A DNA stretch of 64,000 bases, taken from NCBI GenBank assembly GCA_019240525.1, contig JAFAYE010000001.1, positions 531,300 to 595,299 of the forward strand. The letters run 5' to 3'. The position numbers were made by a program, and so were the translations under genes. The stretch's first letter is position 1; each line of letters starts with the position of its first letter. Positions 61,423 through 64,000 of the stretch are shown in pieces. The DNA is from Candidatus Eremiobacterota bacterium. Its GTDB lineage: Bacteria; Vulcanimicrobiota; Vulcanimicrobiia; Vulcanimicrobiales; Vulcanimicrobiaceae. The notes under the pieces were generated by a model. It ran no database searches. It saw only the letters and a program-made list of their open reading frames with translations, and was not told the origin of the DNA.

Positions 61423-64000
61423 TTAAGAACGGGCGGTCGCGTAGGGCCGAAGCCCCCTGCGCGAAGATACACCGAGTTTCTGAAAGGCCGACCCGAGGTG
61501 TTTTTCAACCGTCTTATGGCTGATGAAAAGGCTATGAGCGATTTCCAGGTTGGAGTGCCCACTAGCGGCCAGTGCGACAATTTCGCGTTCCCGCGATGAC
61601 AGAACCGCTAGCTTCGCAGCGTCGACATCATTCGACGTCCCGATCTTACTGGGGCGCCCGGCTTCAAGGCGGCGGGCGTGGTGAGTGGCGCCGCACCGAC
61701 GATACAACGCAAGCGCGGACTCAAGTTCACCTGCGGTCTCGCGTGCCTCCGCCTCGAGCAGCGGCGTGCGAAAGCGTCGAAAGCCTTCCGCCGCCTCTTT
61801 CGCAAGGCGCTTCGCCTGCTCGAACCGTCCGCTCTCCAAATAACAGACCGCATCGAACAACGCGAGTGCCGGGCGCTCGAGCGAGTCTCCCATTGTGGCG
61901 GCGCGTGCGAGATATTCGCGCGCCCGGTCGCGGTCGGCGGCGGCGCCATGGCGTGCGATCGCGAGCAACGTTGGAACTTCGCCGCGTATAAGTTCGCACT
62001 GCGGCAGGACGCGATGTAGCAGCTCTTGCGCGTCCTTCGCGCGTCCCCGTCGGGCGAGTACCTCCGCAAAGCCGTAGCCGCACTCGATTTCCGGCGCCGA
62101 TACGATCGCACCTTCGAACCCATCAAACCACTTTTCGATCAGGTTCTCGTCGCCCACGTACGTTCCAACCGCCGTTCCGGCTCCCGCCGCAAAGACGATA
62201 TTGACGCGATTGTCGCTCGTTGTTGGAACCGCTTCCACCGCCTCGCGAGCAGCTTGCAGATCTCCGCTCAAGATGTAGCAGAGCGCCGCGGTTGCGTGCG
62301 CGCACTCCTCCGCGTGGCGGCTTCGCGTTTCGCGCGCAACGCGCAGGGCATGGCGAATATTCTCTCGCGCATCTTCGTGCAATCCAAACCACGCAAAGTA
62401 TTTCGCTGCATTGTAATACACGCCGGCGGTTGCGCCGGCACCGTGAGCACGCGCTGCGTCGAGCCAAGCTGCATGCTCGCGCCGAAACCCGTCAGCATCG
62501 CCAAATGCAGCGGCAATGGCGGCGGCAACATTATGGAACCGGACGCCGACGTCAGTCGTACCGGCCGTCGCTCGCCGATCGACCAGCGCGAGATGCGCTT
62601 GTGCGCGCGACGGAAAACGCAAGCCGATTGCAATCCAGGCAATGCCCAGATGTAGTCGAGCGCGCGCGAGATACTCAGTCGCATCGAGCCGTGCCAACAT
62701 GTGCTCCAAGGACGCGCTGGTGTCCGAGAGATTAATCGTGTATGCAGTCATCGCCGCCCGAACGCGGCACACCGCTTCACATTCGAATGCTCCGGCCGAG
62801 GCAAAGGCGTCAGCTGCGGCGTTATAGGCTGCCTGACCTTCTTCGGCCATGCTCGATACCAGGCGCAGGTTTGCAATCTTTTCCAGAATGGACCCGCGCG
62901 TCAGCGGTTCGATGCTATCGGCCTCGAGCGCGCGTTCGTAAAACGCGATCGCGTCGCCGTGCGCATAAACGTTCCGGGCAGCGTCACCGGCAAGTTCGTT
63001 ATACTGAACGCACAACTGATCATCGCCCGCGGCCCACCAATGATACGCCAATGCCTCGATCGACCGGTCGCTGCCCGGCGCGCGCTCGATCGTCAAGGCG
63101 ATCCGGCGATGGAGTGGGCGCAGTTCAGCAGCAAGAAAATCGTCGCAAATAACTTCTCGCGTTAAGCCGTGACGGAACCGGAAGCGATCGGGGCCAACCT
63201 CTTCAATCAGCTGGAAGTCGCGAGCACGCCGTAAGGTAAGAATCAAGTCTTTGGGCTCGGTCTCGGCCACTTCGGCAAGGAGATCGAGCGTAAACGTTCG
63301 TCCGATAGCTGCCGCTTGCGTTACGATGCGGCGATCGGTGCCTTCAAATGGCCGCAACCGTTCGAGCAATGTTGTTCGAACGCTTGGAGGGACTGCCTGG
63401 ACGTCGCCGCTATTACGCCGCTCCGCTGCTTCTTGCACCGCGTTTTTCAGTAACTCTTCGGTGAAGAATGGGTTGCCCTCGCCCGCTAATGCTATTGCTC
63501 GTCTCCTCTTAGCGCTCAAATTGAAGCCTGATAAGGCCTCATCGATGAAGGTCTGCAACTCGCTCCCTTCGAGCGGTCCGATGTCGATGCGGCCGGCGTG
63601 CGCAGAATGCCCGACCTTTTCTATGCCGGCGGCCGCGGGATGCCCCGCATGAAGGTCGGGTCGAAAGGACGCCAACACGAGCACGCGCATTCGGTGCAGC
63701 CGAGATCCAAAGTATGCTAATAAGTCCAGCGTTGCTGCATCCGCCCAATGCAAATCCTCGAGCACGACGACCAACGCTTTGCGGGAAGCAATATCTACGA
63801 AGCGCTCCACGATTGCCTCGAAGTATTGGCGCTTAGATTCGGCGGGGACAACTGCGGCGGCGGTGGACTCGGCGCTCGATATTGCATCTAAGATTGGGCC
63901 GTACGGACGCCCTCCGAACTCTCTACAAAAGCCATGCGTTATTCGCCAGCGAGAATAGGCGAGCGATCGGCAAAACTCCGAGATAAGCCGAGACTTGCCG
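61423..64000 (-). CDS. Large ATP-binding LuxR-family regulator, 5'-truncated by window edge
   Basis: More than 855 codons of a LAL/MalT-like regulator. The window edge holds the end of the Walker A (GKSRLISEF), then a Walker B-like VVVLEDLHWADAATLDLLAYF, a long TPR-like helical region (YYNAAKYFAWFGLHEDARENIRHALRVA), and a C-terminal LuxR helix-turn-helix: LSSREREIVALAASGHSNLEIAHSLFISHKTVEKHLGSAFQKLGVSSR. Such proteins use ATP and an unknown inducer to activate genes. It lies upstream of, and on the same strand as, the PQQ-propeller lipoprotein, 122 bases apart, a possible target. Confidence 0.9.
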   Translation of the reverse strand, partial: GKSRLISEFCRSLAYSRWRITHGFCREFGGRPYGPILDAISSAESTAAAVVPAESKRQYFEAIVERFVDIASRKALVVVLEDLHWADAATLDLLAYFGSRLHRMRVLVLASFRPDLHAGHPAAAGIEKVGHSAHAGRIDIGPLEGSELQTFIDEALSGFNLSAKRRRAIALAGEGNPFFTEELLKNAVQEAAERRNSGDVQAVPPSVRTTLLERLRPFEGTDRRIVTQAAAIGRTFTLDLLAEVAETEPKDLILTLRRARDFQLIEEVGPDRFRFRHGLTREVICDDFLAAELRPLHRRIALTIERAPGSDRSIEALAYHWWAAGDDQLCVQYNELAGDAARNVYAHGDAIAFYERALEADSIEPLTRGSILEKIANLRLVSSMAEEGQAAYNAAADAFASAGAFECEAVCRVRAAMTAYTINLSDTSASLEHMLARLDATEYLARARLHLGIAWIAIGLRFPSRAQAHLALVDRRATAGTTDVGVRFHNVAAAIAAAFGDADGFRREHAAWLDAARAHGAGATAGVYYNAAKYFAWFGLHEDARENIRHALRVARETRSRHAEECAHATAALCYILSGDLQAAREAVEAVPTTSDNRVNIVFAAGAGTAVGTYVGDENLIEKWFDGFEGAIVSAPEIECGYGFAEVLARRGRAKDAQELLHRVLPQCELIRGEVPTLLAIARHGAAADRDRAREYLARAATMGDSLERPALALFDAVCYLESGRFEQAKRLAKEAAEGFRRFRTPLLEAEARETAGELESALALYRRCGATHHARRLEAGRPSKIGTSNDVDAAKLAVLSSREREIVALAASGHSNLEIAHSLFISHKTVEKHLGSAFQKLGVSSRRGLRPYATARS

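Noticed and set aside
1-64000. Recently acquired island or prophage
   Set aside because: No integrase, transposase, tRNA-flanked boundary, phage structural gene or visible shift in gene density was found.

Overview
The window is GC-rich bacterial chromosome with tightly packed genes, very frequent start/stop overlaps (ATGA, GTGA) and heavy use of GTG and TTG starts. Two TonB-dependent receptors with N-terminal carboxypeptidase-regulatory-like domains point to a diderm. Secreted propeller lipoproteins, an acyl-CoA mutase pathway and a dispersed repeat of the CTTCGACAGGCTCAGGATGACA type fit an uncultivated aerobic heterotroph such as Candidatus Eremiobacterota (WPS-2). That placement is a low-confidence inference. 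I saw no rRNA, tRNA, CRISPR array, insertion sequence, integrase or origin.

Layout. 1-4.2 kb: the 3' end of fabI runs into a biotin carboxylase-BCCP subunit, the catalytic subunit of methylmalonyl-CoA mutase and methylmalonyl-CoA epimerase (propionyl-CoA to succinyl-CoA). 4.2-8.4 kb: a TonB-like anchored protein, MarC, an FMN-dependent hydroxy-acid dehydrogenase, a minimal DprA-like protein and a propeller lipoprotein. 8.6-15.8 kb (minus strand): seven overlapping genes for peptidoglycan recycling: a 99-residue unknown, an ABC ATPase, NagZ, a serine hydrolase, AnmK, MurQ and a DUF4127 protein. 15.9-24.6 kb: a tandem retropepsin-like protein, an unknown secreted protein, a TonB receptor, DUF5069, DUF72, an S9 peptidase and an alpha/beta hydrolase. 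24.8-38.2 kb: a glycogen/alpha-glucan operon (GH63-like, GH133, GlgB, GlgX, MalQ) ending in a sugar nucleotidyltransferase fused to a degenerate phosphohexomutase domain.

38.6-46.4 kb: a probable phosphorus-scavenging block with a histidine acid phosphatase, a TonB receptor, a frameshifted phosphoesterase and an OmpR/histidine-kinase pair. The divergent promoter region in the middle carries three hexamers in exact 11-bp phase. 46.3-53.8 kb: miscellaneous genes (GT4 glycosyltransferase, pterin dehydratase, MarR with ankyrin protein, small membrane proteins, GNAT, hemerythrin, topoisomerase IB, MaoC). 53.8-59.8 kb: an M28B peptidase diverges from a TetR-controlled operon of a methyltransferase, the regulator and an alpha/beta-hydrolase::glycosyltransferase fusion. 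59.9-64 kb: a PQQ-type propeller lipoprotein and a large ATP-binding LuxR regulator cut by the window edge.

Best candidates for something undescribed: the methyltransferase/TetR/hydrolase-glycosyltransferase operon with its tandem palindromic operator, the DUF4127 protein inside a complete muropeptide catabolic operon, the phosphatase/TonB-receptor/two-component block, and a set of promoters whose -10 element lies 6-7 bases before the start codon (leaderless mRNAs). The dispersed repeat supplies the stop codons of two converging genes and forms a transcript hairpin at another convergent junction. No intergenic stretch exceeds 300 bases; the longest (24553-24786) is filled by repeats.
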